A DNA stretch of 64,000 bases from positions 992,001-1,056,000 of the forward strand of contig JAMYGW020000012.1 of NCBI GenBank assembly GCA_025617375.2, read 5' to 3'. Both the position numbers and the translations under genes were made by a program. Positions 33,817 to 45,635 of this stretch are shown here, one piece after another; positions within the stretch are counted from its first letter, which is position 1; the number at the start of each line of letters is the position of its first letter. The notes under the pieces are model-generated. The model was not told where the DNA came from. It was given only the letters and a program-made list of their open reading frames with translations, and made no database searches. This DNA is from Acarospora socialis. Taxonomy: Eukaryota > Ascomycota > Lecanoromycetes > Acarosporales > Acarosporaceae.

Positions 33817-36800
33817 TCATCCGACGAGCTTCGCCAACAACTCCAAGGCCGAGTCCTTGGGGTCGATGTGGATCATCACTTCCTCGCCCTCACCCTGCCC
33901 CACGTCGTCATCTTCTGACGGCACCAACTCGGTGGTCTCCACAGTCTGCGTTTGGCGCTTCTCCGTCTCATCATGGCCGCGGTATTCGGCAAGTAGGTCG
34001 TTGATTGCACCATCGGTGCTGCCGCTACTGCCATATCCACTCGTGGGCGTTCCCCGTGGCGGTATGTGGTCTGGGCTGATGGTTTCACCGTGAGAAATAG
34101 CGTTGTTGAATCGTTCTAGGTCAGCGTCGTCTGTGAGCAGGTCGTTCATATGCATGTTGACGCTGCTTGAGTGAGTTTCCGTTGCGGCTATGCCTTGTCC
34201 TCCATTTGTGGCTGAGGGGCCGTCGTCGAATTCGATAAGGCCTGTACGCCTTTCTTCGACATCGATCAGTGGACCGAGTTCCGCAACCGGTTTCGGCGTA
34301 CCAAGCTTTTCGAGCCCTTCCCATGTCTGCGGCGGAACGTCCACCACAGCATCGACAGGTTTGAACTCAGGTATCGGATTGTGGGATGCTGCTGCGAGAT
34401 GTTCCTCCGCCAACTCTTTAGGCGGATGCTCGTCGCCACTTGACTCGTTACTACCGTTTTCCTTCAATACGCGATCCGAGTCAAGTGTTTGCTCTTCTTC
34501 GTGGTGAAACAGCTCCAAAACCTCGCCACGATGCGTTACCCCTTCCGTGGTCGTCACGGTCTCTTCTACCTCAGGGACAGGCATGTCACCTGAAGTCCTC
34601 TTAGTACTAGGCTTTGCAGTTGCCCGTACTGCTGGCGCCACTTCCGGAACCTTTGCCTCAGTAGGATGGATTTCGCCATTGGCGATCTTCCCGAGTATGC
34701 TCTGGAACAACCAAGGAAAGCTCATCAACGGCATGGACTGGGCATCCATATATCTGACCCGCTTCTCTTTGCCGGCCACAATCTTGATCTGGCGACATTC
34801 TTCGATTGCAGAAGCCATTTCATCTGCGGTTACCCTATACATGGCCGCCACGAATGGCCCCATGATGCCAAACTCCTTACTCCCCGCCTTCTCATAACAA
34901 GCCTGACGGAAGCGATCTTTGAGCGCCGAAGAGATCTCCCCCATCTCTTCGTGAAATTTGTAATCCTTGCTCTGATTGGCGTGGTGCAGCACGAAAGTCG
35001 ACCAAACTTCAAACTCGGTGGCGATGTCATGCTGGGCCATGATCCGACGTATTGCAGCGTCATATTGCGCCTTTAACGCTGCAGTATCTTCCAACAGTTC
35101 ATCATTCACCTTGTAAGCCTCAAGAATGCGTTTGTCAAATGGGTTATCGAAGCAAGGCACAAAATCAATCCGCTCCACTTGGTCGTAGAGTTTGCCAAGC
35201 ACCTTGTGGGAGACGTAAATCTGCTCCTTTGGCTTATGGTTTTTCTCCATAAAATGAGGCCACTTACGCGGATGCAATTCGGATGGCATTATTGCTGGCT
35301 CTCCTGTCTTCACGTAATCAACGGCCATTGAGTGCAAGCTTGCGAGCTTCAGACCTATCTCATTCATTAGCGTCATTCATTTCGCGCCATGTTGGTCCCC
35401 GTATACTTACATTTTTCGTCCTTGACTCCGAGGTCCATGTAGTCTGCCATTGCCAAGTGAGCATGGGCGATGGTGGGCAAGCGGTCATTCTTCATATAGG
35501 TTACGAAGAAATTCGTTATATCGTTCACAGTGACTTCGCGTTCCACCTCTACTGGAACTGGGGGCGTGTAATCCATGGGCTTGTGGTTCCACTCTTTCGG
35601 AAACAAGTCTGGATCCCAGATGACTAGATAGTCATCACCATCTAGGTCTCCACCAGAGCACATGCCGGCTATGTCCCTATCGCCTGTTTGAGGCAACACA
35701 ACCACGTCTTTTAGGTGCCACAAAGCTTTAACATTGACGCCTCTCACCACTCGAATATCACCTGGATGCAGAGAAGGGTTTCTCGCGAGCAGACAAGGCC
35801 CTTCAATAACAGAAGGTCTCCCGCCCGGCTTTCTAGCCGAAATCTGCAGGAAGATTTGCGGCAACGATTCGACCCATTCTTCGTCGGTAGAATCGAGTCC
35901 AATCTGCTGCTGGCTATCGAAGTGGCCTTTGAGCGTGGCTGTCTCATCGACGCAACCAAAAAGAAACGCTCCTTTTTCGATCAGAATCTTCGCCTTTTCT
36001 TTCAGATACTTTATCGACCAAGCTCTCCAGAGTTGAAGTAGCGAGGTAATGAATGGCTCTCTGGTATGCTGAAATCCTTCAAGAATCATGGCCGCAACAG
36101 TCATGGTCATCTGATTCGGATCAATGTATCGTTGCAATAGATGCAACGCCATCTTCTCGTCTGTCATCGCTTGCTGGAGGTTAAGTAGCATCTCTTTCAA
36201 CTTTCGTACAAAGACGTCGTCCTCCACACCAAGAGCGGACAACACAAGGATAAGTTGACGATTCAGGGTAGCAGCAGCGAACTGGGACCATCGAATAATC
36301 TCAAGGCCGTTGTGTACGGCAGGGAACTTGTATTGACTGGGCCGAATGTGAATCTCTCGCATCCTGGCATCGGGTGAAACGGCCAAAACTCCCTTGCAGC
36401 CACCAAGACGGAACTGAAAGACCGACGGCGTTTCGCCAGAGACGGTTGTTATGTTCAGCTCAGAGGTTATGAGCCGGGCGAGAAAGTTAGATATCTTTCC
36501 AACCCCATCCGTGAAACGGTATCCGTTGCGTTCGATGTCCTGGATTTCCCGAATCTCGACACGCGTACAGTTGATAGCTCTCGTGGTCGAGAAGCATTGA
36601 CCTAAACGAGCGGCATGTTTGGCGACGATTTTGATATCCCCAAAGTAGCCCATCCAAGCGCGAATGTTTTGAGCTGTAAGATGCGGCAAAGGGGCAAAGA
36701 AGTATGCACCATGCTCGCGAAACTGAGAGTTTCCAAACGCGAGAAACTCGAAGTGTCGCTCTCCAATGCTGATCCCGTTGATCATGGTTCGTTTGATACG

Positions 36801-39229
36801 AGTGAAGACCTCGTTCATTGTCTCTTTGTCAGTTGAGTTGATTCGACCCTGCTTCTGTTAGTGGCAATGGTTTAGTTTGTGTGCCTATGCTTACCTGGAA
36901 TTTTTCGTCAGAGAAACGGACACGGAGAAAGCGGTCCGCATGTTCGATGTACTGGCGTACAACCCGATTTGATGTCTCTACGGTCGGCGTGTTGAAGTAC
37001 ACCGTAGTAGGTGTGATAACTGCCGATCGAGTATAAGCACAGTAATGGGGAATCCTGAGTCTTGACGCTGAGCCCTTGATAATCTTGATATTAAATATCT
37101 CCATCGGATTGTACCACCGCCGCTTCTGGCTTGCAACATATTCAAGAACATCCTTGGCCTGGACCTCGTCCATGTCGGCAAGCTTATCGACGAACTCCTT
37201 GGTAAGGTTATGTTCGTTCAGGCAACCTTGAGATATGCAGACTTCAAGCTGATATCGGACCGGAAAGGTAAGGTGTGCAACGGTATCGTCCGTCAGTTCT
37301 CTGAGACTACCCTCTGCTCTCGTCGAGCTTCGGGTGATCCTGTTGATGTAACTCCATACTGCCGGCTCTGGATCGGTTAGAAGCTTGAAGTCAGGGAATG
37401 GCACGATCTCAATGTTGTAATCCCGCAATGCCGCCCGTATCGTATCATACTTCTGACTGTCATTCTTCGATGTATTGAACACCAGACGGTACGTTGTCCA
37501 TCGCCCTGGGAGGTGTCAGGGTTAAAAAAAACCTGTGTGCATAGTCTAGACTTACCGATATCAATGATTGATCTTGACTTTTTCAAGGTCAAGGGGGCGG
37601 AACGAAGGTCCTTTGGTGAGTACACGACATCGGTTTGCCGGTACCACGCATCCCAATCCTTCCAGAAAAGCGAACTATCCTGGTGAGTCTCCTCTATTTG
37701 CCCTGTCTTCCGGTAGAAGCTCGGCGGAGCTTCGAGTGTGATGAGAAACTCCCTTGTCTCGTCTGTGTTCCTTATCTCATGAACCACTTGCAGTTGAGCC
37801 AAAGGAATACGAAAACGAAGGTTGTCGTATCGGTTGTGCTTTCCTAGAGCTTTATGCCTGATGGGCTCTTTCCCTTGAGCTCGTTGTTCCTTTGTGAAAC
37901 CAATCCTGGGATCTTCGATTTTGAGCTGGAACTGGATGTCGATTTCTCTCCGAAGCAAGTTCAGCATGAAGGTGATGTCTGCACTGTACGTGTGATGTGC
38001 TGCAGACATTCTCATCATGCTCACAGCATCATACATGAATCCAAAGTCTATGGATTCTGCGTGGAGTATCTAGAGAACAAGTCAACTCTGGTGCACTCAT
38101 GCGTCCACTGCGTAACAACGAGTAAGATTCTTACCGTGGTCTCCGGATACTTGACACTCGGGTTGACAGGACTCGGTGCTAAGAACAATCTCCTCTTGGC
38201 ATCGAGTTCGACATTTATCAGGTAAAGTTGTTTTACTCCCTTTATTTTGATCTGATATTTGGTGGCTTGCCAGAAAGATTTCGCGGGAGGTGGACTAGCA
38301 AGCAGGTCAGCAAGCGGCTCTAACTGAAGTAAACAGTGACTGTCTTTGTTGTACCTAAACCGGATTCTGCCTTTCCCGTCTCTCATGCCTTGGTTGTCTT
38401 CAAAGATCTCCACAGTAGCGATCGAACCTTCATGACGAAAAGACTGCCACAAATCGAACGTTGTTACAGTAGGCGGAAGGCCGGAGAGTTTAACACCAAG
38501 CTCTATCCATTGCGTCCAGTCATCTCCAGGGCGTCGATGGTCTGGCCCTTGGTGACCTTGCACTGGTCTATTCATGACTGGTGGAAATGGGGGGCGTTGA
38601 AAGCGATTGTTACGTCTCCCAGTCGATGAAGGTGGTCCGTGAATATCGATCAGGATTTGCTGTTGTGGGGTTCGACGCTCGGACGCTGGCGCTCTCTTTG
38701 GGTGCACGAAGTTCTCGTTGTGGCTATTCCAATGCGCGAAGTCGATATATCTTGTTTCCGTACTACGGCCCTCATTAAACATTGGTCTCCCTCTACCTCG
38801 AAACGCGACTGTCTGCTGTTGCAAACCATTCCTCGAGGTTGGATTTGCGTTCTCTAAATAATCCATTTGAGCTCTTAACCTCTCTTCTTTCATCCGAGCG
38901 TTTCTAGGATCTCCTCTTCCTCGCGTTCCCCGAATTCGTTGTCGCTTGATCACCCCTCCCTCCGGACCTCCACTTGTGCTCGCACCAGAGTGGTATGTTT
39001 TGAACTTTTTGTTGGGTGAATCAGAAGCGAATCTGGTTTGTGTTTGGAGATTGCCTATTCGGGTTGAGCCCACTCCAGGCGTTATGGGTTGTTCCGGTCC
39101 GAGCGCACCATCTGACTGTGGTTGCCTAGAGTCAGCATGTGGCAGCACAACCGCCGGTACAGCTATAACGCCATCTTGGGTACTCTCTCCAAACAGGGTA
39201 ACACTCGAAGCAAATTCTTCGGCAGACAT
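33817..39229 (-). CDS. RNA-dependent RNA polymerase of the RNA-silencing pathway, 1731 aa
   Basis: Makes double-stranded RNA for Dicer in fungal RNA interference. Exons are 39229-38135, 38069-37556, 37505-36895, 36848-35411 and 35354-33817, which sum to 1732 codons. Introns are 46-65 nt with consensus sites. Residues 1-200 are Arg/Gly/Pro-rich and disordered. An RRM-like segment follows (KLSGLPPTVTTFDLWQSF, then GRIRFRYN). The polymerase core includes RFTDGVGKIS, FQFRLGGCKGVLAV, IRPSQYKF, GPCLLARNPSLHPGDIR, and the double-psi beta-barrel catalytic loop CSGGDLDGDDY (codons at about 35626-35662, residues near 1140) with its metal-binding Asp triad intact. The last 300 residues are acidic and disordered. 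No defect is visible, so the enzyme should be active. Confidence 0.95.
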
Positions 39230-40283
39230 GACGACCGATTCTCAACAAACTCGCCTTGATAAACAGGTTAACAGTCTTAGGGCTAATGTCAGTTGCTCCG
39301 CCAATGCTTACATACACCTTTAGTAGCTCGTGCTGTATCAAGCTTTGCAGGTACAGTAGCACCAAACGGTTTGGCGTTTCCTGGAAATACTCTCTTCATC
39401 GGCGGGACCTCGAGTGTCTGCATAGATGGTGGGATGTGTTAGTAACACTAACAGGCAAGTCCGTTTCGAAACGGCGGCTTACTGTTTGCATGCGAAAGGT
39501 GACGAGAGCCTTCAACTTACTTTGACTTTCGTTCGAGTCCCAGCTGAGTTCAACAAGGTATAACACGAAGTTGATTGGCGATGGGAGGAGGAGTACGTCC
39601 CGAGGAATAGAGATCACCGCGGTCGAGTATGGCCAGAGTATTGAGGTGCACTTTGATATCACAGCAATGGAGAGCAAAAGAGATTCCAATATGTATTTGC
39701 TTATTAGGAGCAAACAAGGAAGGGTTGAGGCATGGAGGTTGCAGCATGTAGAAAGAAGCGAACATTGACTGGTAACAGCAGCCATTATAAGAGAGAAGTC
39801 AAACGACATCCACGAAGTGAATGCTTTTCGCTTCGGACATGCTGTGTTATTCAACAACAGAACCAGTGGAACAATAGATCACCCGGGGAGCATCCGCGGC
39901 TCTTTTGTGTAGTTTTGCAAGGCATGCTGACGGTGTTTGTGCGCTGGACGGCAAACTAACAGTGTGGAACCTGCAAGTTTCCGAGGCTGCAGTATGCCTA
40001 TTTCCCTTACAGGTCGTCTATGCAGGAACCACGAGCAGCGTCTCTAAAATAGTACAACCGTAGAGCTGACCGGCGGAGCAGACTACACTCCAAGAAAGGA
40101 ACCTCAAGCCCTCAACGAAACCAAGGCCCTCCATCTAGCACAACTTAGCATATCCTCGACCGCAGAACCGCTGACTGACAAACTTACTGATACCACTCAG
40201 AGAGCCATAGAATATTGAAATGGCTAACATAACGCACCAATGGGCTTCAACGTGTCGATAAATGCCCTGGGAGAAATATCCCA
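39230..40283. other. Upstream region of the RdRP gene with unresolved ORFs
   Basis: A + strand frame at 39571-39768 reads fairly protein-like (EITAVEYGQSIEVHFDI), but no convincing upstream exon or start was found. Overlapping minus-strand ORFs are shadows. I do not call a gene. Confidence 0.35.
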
Positions 40284-40881
40284 ATGTTCTCGTCTGAGAT
40301 CGGTTCCACTGACAATCGATCAAACGAAGAAATAATTCAGCAATGCAGATACCGACGAGGAACTCGGTTGATTTTAAGAAACAACACCCCTTTGGACTCA
40401 ATCGCGCCATTCAATATCAAAGGCACTGAAGGCCAGGGCGACCCGAACACGATTTGTGGCTTCTGCCGTTTCAATTTGCTGACAGTAACAGAATACTTAG
40501 GAAGAGATATAATCAGAGCAAGCAATCACGGCACAGCACCGCATCTTCTCATCTCTTCTGGGGGTAATGACATGATTCATCCCATCATTCGCCCGGATGA
40601 GCTAGGAGAGTTGCGACGGGTGGAGGGTCGTTTTCAATTTTCCATGGTGTGCAATATGTATAGAGAGTCGTGTTGATGAGACTTTGTTCTCTGATCGCCA
40701 TCAAGAATATAGATTTGAAAACAAGAGAACGGACTGGAGCGTTTTACCAGAGAATGGTACGAGGGGGGTTACGCCGAGGACTACTGTTGCCTGCCGGGGC
40801 TGTTCGCTTCGGTTACATATCACGTGCTTATTGGAGCATGGCAGGATTCAACTCGTTGCATTCCAAACACAATACACGTAA
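40284..40881 (+). CDS. Possible small zinc-binding protein, 165 aa
   Basis: Exon 40284-40563 joined to 40664-40881 through a 100-nt GTAATG..TATAG intron gives one 166-codon frame. The first exon contains a CGFC pair and the second CRGCSLRLHITC. Together they give CxxC, CxxC and HxxC spacing, as in RING/PHD-type zinc folds. Without the splice the two halves are in different frames. No clear branch site precedes the acceptor, so the model is tentative; a decayed gene is the alternative. The family is not recognised. Confidence 0.35.
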
Positions 40882-41188
40882 TTGTGGAATCAACGCTGTG
40901 GACTCGACAACAGTGCTATATACGGAAGAGAAGTCAAGGGTTGGATATTTGCTTATACCCAAATGAGGTGGAGGCCCACAGAGTGACTGCAGTGAGACAT
41001 TTCGAAATTTGGTGTTTGCCCTAGCACGGCTCAGTACTCTAAACCTAAGGCCGTTGTCTATCTTCTCGTATACTCATGACGAATGCCTGGATAGAAACAC
41101 TCATAATAATATCCAACCCTTCCGTCATACCCACGACCTAAAGGCGAGGTCGCCCCACAAAACGCCCAAATGCTATTGTGATCCTGGT
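40882..41188. other. Intergenic, no gene seen
   Basis: Short stretch downstream of the 1077-aa gene and of the possible zinc-binding gene. No recognisable content. Confidence 0.5.
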
Positions 41189-44100
41189 TCAAAAGTCTGC
41201 TGTACTCTCGTCGTAGAGCTGCGAATGCCCATAATCCTCCCGGGCTGAGGGGCGCTCTTTCTCTGTACTAGTAAAGATATCGCTGCCGCCGAATGATAGA
41301 TCACCTAACTCCATAACCTCGACACCTTGATCCTTTGCGTCTATCCAACCACCGTCTTGCCCGGGCTGTGCTTTGCCCGTTCTATGCCGCTGTGTCCTGA
41401 CAGGGGATCTGTTATGGACGCTAACGCTAAGATCCCCTAGTGGCTGTCTCGACGTCGTGTCATGCGCAGTATCTACAGCTTTCGTGCCTATGTCAATCTT
41501 TGTCCGGTGCGTGGACGGTGTCCTCGTAGTCCGTCGAGGCCGTGTCCGCTTCGGCGTCGGACCACTCTTGCTTGACGTGCTCGACTCAATGGATGGGGCG
41601 GGAGCAGTGGTTGTTTGCCCTCGACTATCTCGTCGGGCATCTGGGCTATCGATGAAGATGTCCTTAACGCTCAACCTTGCTGGGTTGTGGGCCAGAGCTG
41701 AAGTTTGTTCGGTCTTCAGACCCATGACAGCCATGAGTTTGGTGCTAAGATCTTGAGCTTCCGCAAATTCCCTTGCTTTCTCCTTGCGATCTCGAAGCAA
41801 CTTCTCAATCTTCCTCTCCATTCGTGAGATAGTAGAGTCTTTCTCGAAACAGTCCGCGGAAGCGGTATCGACCGTTCTCTGGAAACCGTCGCTCAGTCTT
41901 ACAATCTCTTCTTGGTGATCACGCCGTAGTCGAGCCATCTCTGTCACAGCTGCCATCCTGTCTGATTCGTGTGCTTGCTTCAGTGTCTCCAGATTTACTT
42001 CCGATGAGATTCTTACATCCTGAAGCTCAGTCTGCAACGACTCGATCTTCGTAGCTTGTTGTCGACCAGCGTCTTCGGCAGCTTCAACCTCCGCTCTCAA
42101 CTCGATTTCAAGGCGTCGGAGTCTTTCGATATCCGTATCCTTCCGAACACTTGACGCCCTATCCATTTCCCTTGCCTGAGCATTCTCCATAAGCTCTGTG
42201 TCCAGTGCATCAACTTGTTTCTGGGCTGCAAGACTCGCTTCACAGGTTGCCGTAAGCTCATCACGGAGTGCCTTCAACGTATGTTCCAGATGTCGAATGC
42301 GCTCATCCTGCTCGGCGATGATGTCTTCCTTAGAATTTAAGATGGCGAGGTGCTTCAGGTTCTGGTTGCTAGTCTCCTCCCTTGCAATTGTGGCAGACCT
42401 TTCAGCCTCTACCCTGATTTCCGCTAATTTCGCCTCCATCTCCTGGAGACGCTCCGTAAGATGTGTAATGCGAGCCTCACCAGCCCCTACCTGGCATTCG
42501 AGAGAGCTTTTCTCAGCGTCCAAGCCATTCAGAAACAGGTTGCGTTCTTCGGACTGGGACTCCAACTCGGCGACTTTCCTGCTTGCCGCTTCCAACTGAT
42601 CCTCGAGATGCTTCGAACGTGCTTGTTCTTCTTTTAACGGCCGCTCAACCACCTCACAGCGGTGTTCCAGGTCACGACACACCTCGTCTACGGTACGTAC
42701 GATAGAGTCGCTGTTACTCTTGGCGTTCCGAAGAAGATCCACAGAGAGCCGGGCCCGCCAATCGCTACTGGCTCGATGCTCGGGTGGAGTCGATATTTGC
42801 TCCACAAGCGAAAGATTTGAGTCACGTTGAAAGCTTTGGCTCGCACACCGGCACGTTGGGACGGCTGTGGCGAGTTCTACCTGCTTTTGGAGAATAGAAA
42901 CGGCCAGTGCTGGGTCAATGCCTGCTTGATCGGTTGACGCTAATAGCCCTGTCTGGAGGAAAAGCGAGCAGATGTCCAACCGAAGTCTTCTCTGACTTCT
43001 CGCTAACGCAGCAGGACAAACGCGGTGCTCTACGCATGGCTCTGCATAGCGTTCCATGGACCGAGGGACTGGTAAGGTCAGGAACTCGTTTAATGGGTGG
43101 TTGAAAGCATTAGCCGACATTGTAAATAACATTGCGCTTCGAAGCTGGCGTGACTGATGCACTGCAGCTGCCAACGCCGACACTATCAACCCTGAATTCC
43201 GAGACACTTTCAGTGCTTCGTAGGTTGGCGTGACCTGTTGCACAGCTGTCTTCAATATAGAGCCTATGGTCTCACTAATAAATGCTTCGTCCATACGTGG
43301 CTGTCTAGAAATCAGCGATTGAGCCCGAGGCATAATTAGGAGCCCGTTACCGCAAAGTACTCTAAAGCCCGCCCAGAAAGAGATCTCCCGGCCATATCCG
43401 GCGTACTGAAAGGTAGATTGGCGCGTATGAGATCTTGATAGGTAGTTAAGAGCTGCGCAGGAACGCTCTCCACCTTTACTAGCGAGAAGATGACTTCGAC
43501 TGCCTGCTAACTCCTTAGTTCCGGGATTAAAGACATGGGTCTTATTAGCATACCAACGGCTGAAGGTTCCTGGTAAGGTCAACTCGTAGGACCTTCTCAT
43601 ACAACTTCCGTACTTTCGGTCCGTTACTGTTGAACCACCGATCCTTCTCTTCAACATTAATGGCACCAATAATCTCCTTCGCGAGCTCTAGACTTTCTAC
43701 AGAGTCTTGCAACGACAGATTGCTGCTGTTGGAGCAAGCGAAGATCACACGTAACACCACCAGGTCGAGAGTCTTGACAGCTCTCTTCTGATTGAAGAAT
43801 TGCTCTATTGTATAGTATCGAGATGTCTTCTCCGTCCGAGTTGTATCACTGGAAGGAGATGGTTCGTGTGACAATATCTCTGCAGTAGAAGATGACCAGT
43901 TTGATCCGGGTACGAGTCTTGCGAAGATTGCCAGACACAATAGGTTAGCAGTCTGGTCATCCACTCTCCTCAAAAGTCGGACCAGTCGTTCTTGAAACTG
44001 CATCACTTCAGCTTCGGGCATGGCATCCAACAAACCCGGCCCGACTCCAGCAAGCATGGAGTAAATGGGCCGTATTGACAATGCCGACGCGGTCTGAGCG

Positions 44101-44736
44101 GCGGACTCCATGACTTTGAGGAAGAGCACCACGGCCGATGCGGGTAACGGTGTATCTTCCGGCAATGGAGCCGAAAGCATGGATATGCATACCGAGAAGT
44201 ACTGGCCACAGTCAGGATGCAATGTTCACAATGTTAGTGCCCAAAACGTACCTCGCCGTATCCATGTTGAGACTCGACTGCCTTGTTCAGCAGCGTATCG
44301 AGCAATGCCGGTCGAATTTTGAGTACAGCGTTGCGGAAAGGAACCACATGACCTTCCAAATATCAGGAAATGAAAGATCTGAAAGTAGTTGTAACCATAC
44401 AGAAGCGCCCTAGAATGTCGATCACGTAGGGCCATTGCTGAAGTCCGTCAAGAATGGCCTTGGCCAGTGCATTGATCTGGCATGCGTGACCGTCTGTCCA
44501 TTGCTGTAGGACAGATTTGTCAACCTTGTTGACGATGTCCTGCAGGTTCTATATAGAAGTCAACAAATTGGGGTTCTCACACGACCTCTTTCTGTCTTAG
44601 GAGCAGTAATGATCAGGGACTGGTTTTATAAATCGAATGACGGCTACATTCTTTGTTGACGCACCTTCAACCAAACAGCATATGGTGCTGTAAGAACCCG
44701 TCGGATCTCACCAGTCAACAAGTCGATTTCGGCCAT
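41189..44736 (-). CDS. Conserved coiled-coil protein, 1077 aa, unknown function
   Basis: Six exons: 44736-44665, 44548-44401, 44352-44252, 44201-43554, 43503-43351 and 43300-41189, which close in one 1078-codon frame. Introns are 48-116 nt. The first 450 residues look like an all-helical, HEAT-like region (LTGEIRRVLTAPYAVWLK, then WPYVIDILGRFC). Two CxC/Cys positions occur near PTCRCASQSF. From about residue 570 to 860 there is one long coiled coil (heptads rich in Glu, Leu, Arg, Ala). The C-terminus is Ser/Thr/Pro/Arg-rich with a basic RTRPRRTTRTPSTHRTK segment, and ends in a short acidic motif. Architecture suggests a cytoskeletal, spindle-pole or chromosome scaffold, but that is inference only. 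Confidence 0.8.
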
Positions 44737-45635
44737 GTCCGCGTGGGACCTTCAAGCACTGCTGTAAGGTATTTCCATTCTGAATGTTGCAGTAGTAGAA
44801 CGATGCATGGTGATTCTCGTCTTGCAAACGAGGCATTATAGTGTTATCCTGGCTGTTGCCCGTCGCGACCAGGCAAGGAGTCACCCCCAGGTCACTGCAA
44901 GCGCAGCCAATGCTCGACCGAGTACGGAGGATATATTGATAGCACGAAGATCCATTGCCGAATGAGATATATGTACTCTACCAGTCACGGAGTAGATGAG
45001 TTGTGCTCAAATCGTTTTCCATGTCATAGCTGCAGGTTCACTTCTCCACAGACATGAGATCTACAGCTGCAGCTCTCCGAACGGATAGAAACATCATCCA
45101 CAAGAAGCCTTATTTGACAGCCCACCGACAGGGTCTCAGTTTCCATTGCCTAATAGCTTACAAACGTGCCATAACAAAACCCTTTGACTTTTGTAAGCTA
45201 TTCTGTACTTCGCGTCCTCCCATAGCATGATTGGTGTGTACCTACGGATTACCTCTGTCAGAAATGGATGTGTGGGGAAAAAGGAAGGACGACACGCGAC
45301 CATCAAGAGATTTTTCACTTTGCGGTAACGGATCCCCCTAAAGGTAATTGGAGGCTATATCTTCAATAATCACTGAGATTTCACCCCCTAAATTTCCCCA
45401 CTACTACCTTACCTCACAACTAGAACACACTCGTACGACAGGCTTACGGAGGCGAGTACTTTGCCTCACCTACAGTACCTTGACTTTAGGTACCTTACTT
45501 AATACGGATGGGTACTATGGGAGGGCCATTTGATCCATTCAAAATGGCGGGGTTTGCTTCTTTTCTTCCTTTTCCAATTGACATGGCTTCAGAGCTTTCG
45601 TTGCTTTTTGCTGTGTCGCTGTGTCGTTCCTTGGT
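44737..45635. other. Divergent upstream region
   Basis: Lies between the starts of the coiled-coil gene and the D-lactate dehydrogenase gene. No gene is seen. Repeated GGTACCTTA-like fragments occur near 45400-45500, without clear order. Confidence 0.45.

Noticed and set aside
39396-39857. 153-codon minus-strand ORF upstream of the RdRP gene
   Set aside because: Ser/Leu/Cys-biased composition without motifs, overlapped by an equally plausible plus frame; no splice support for either.
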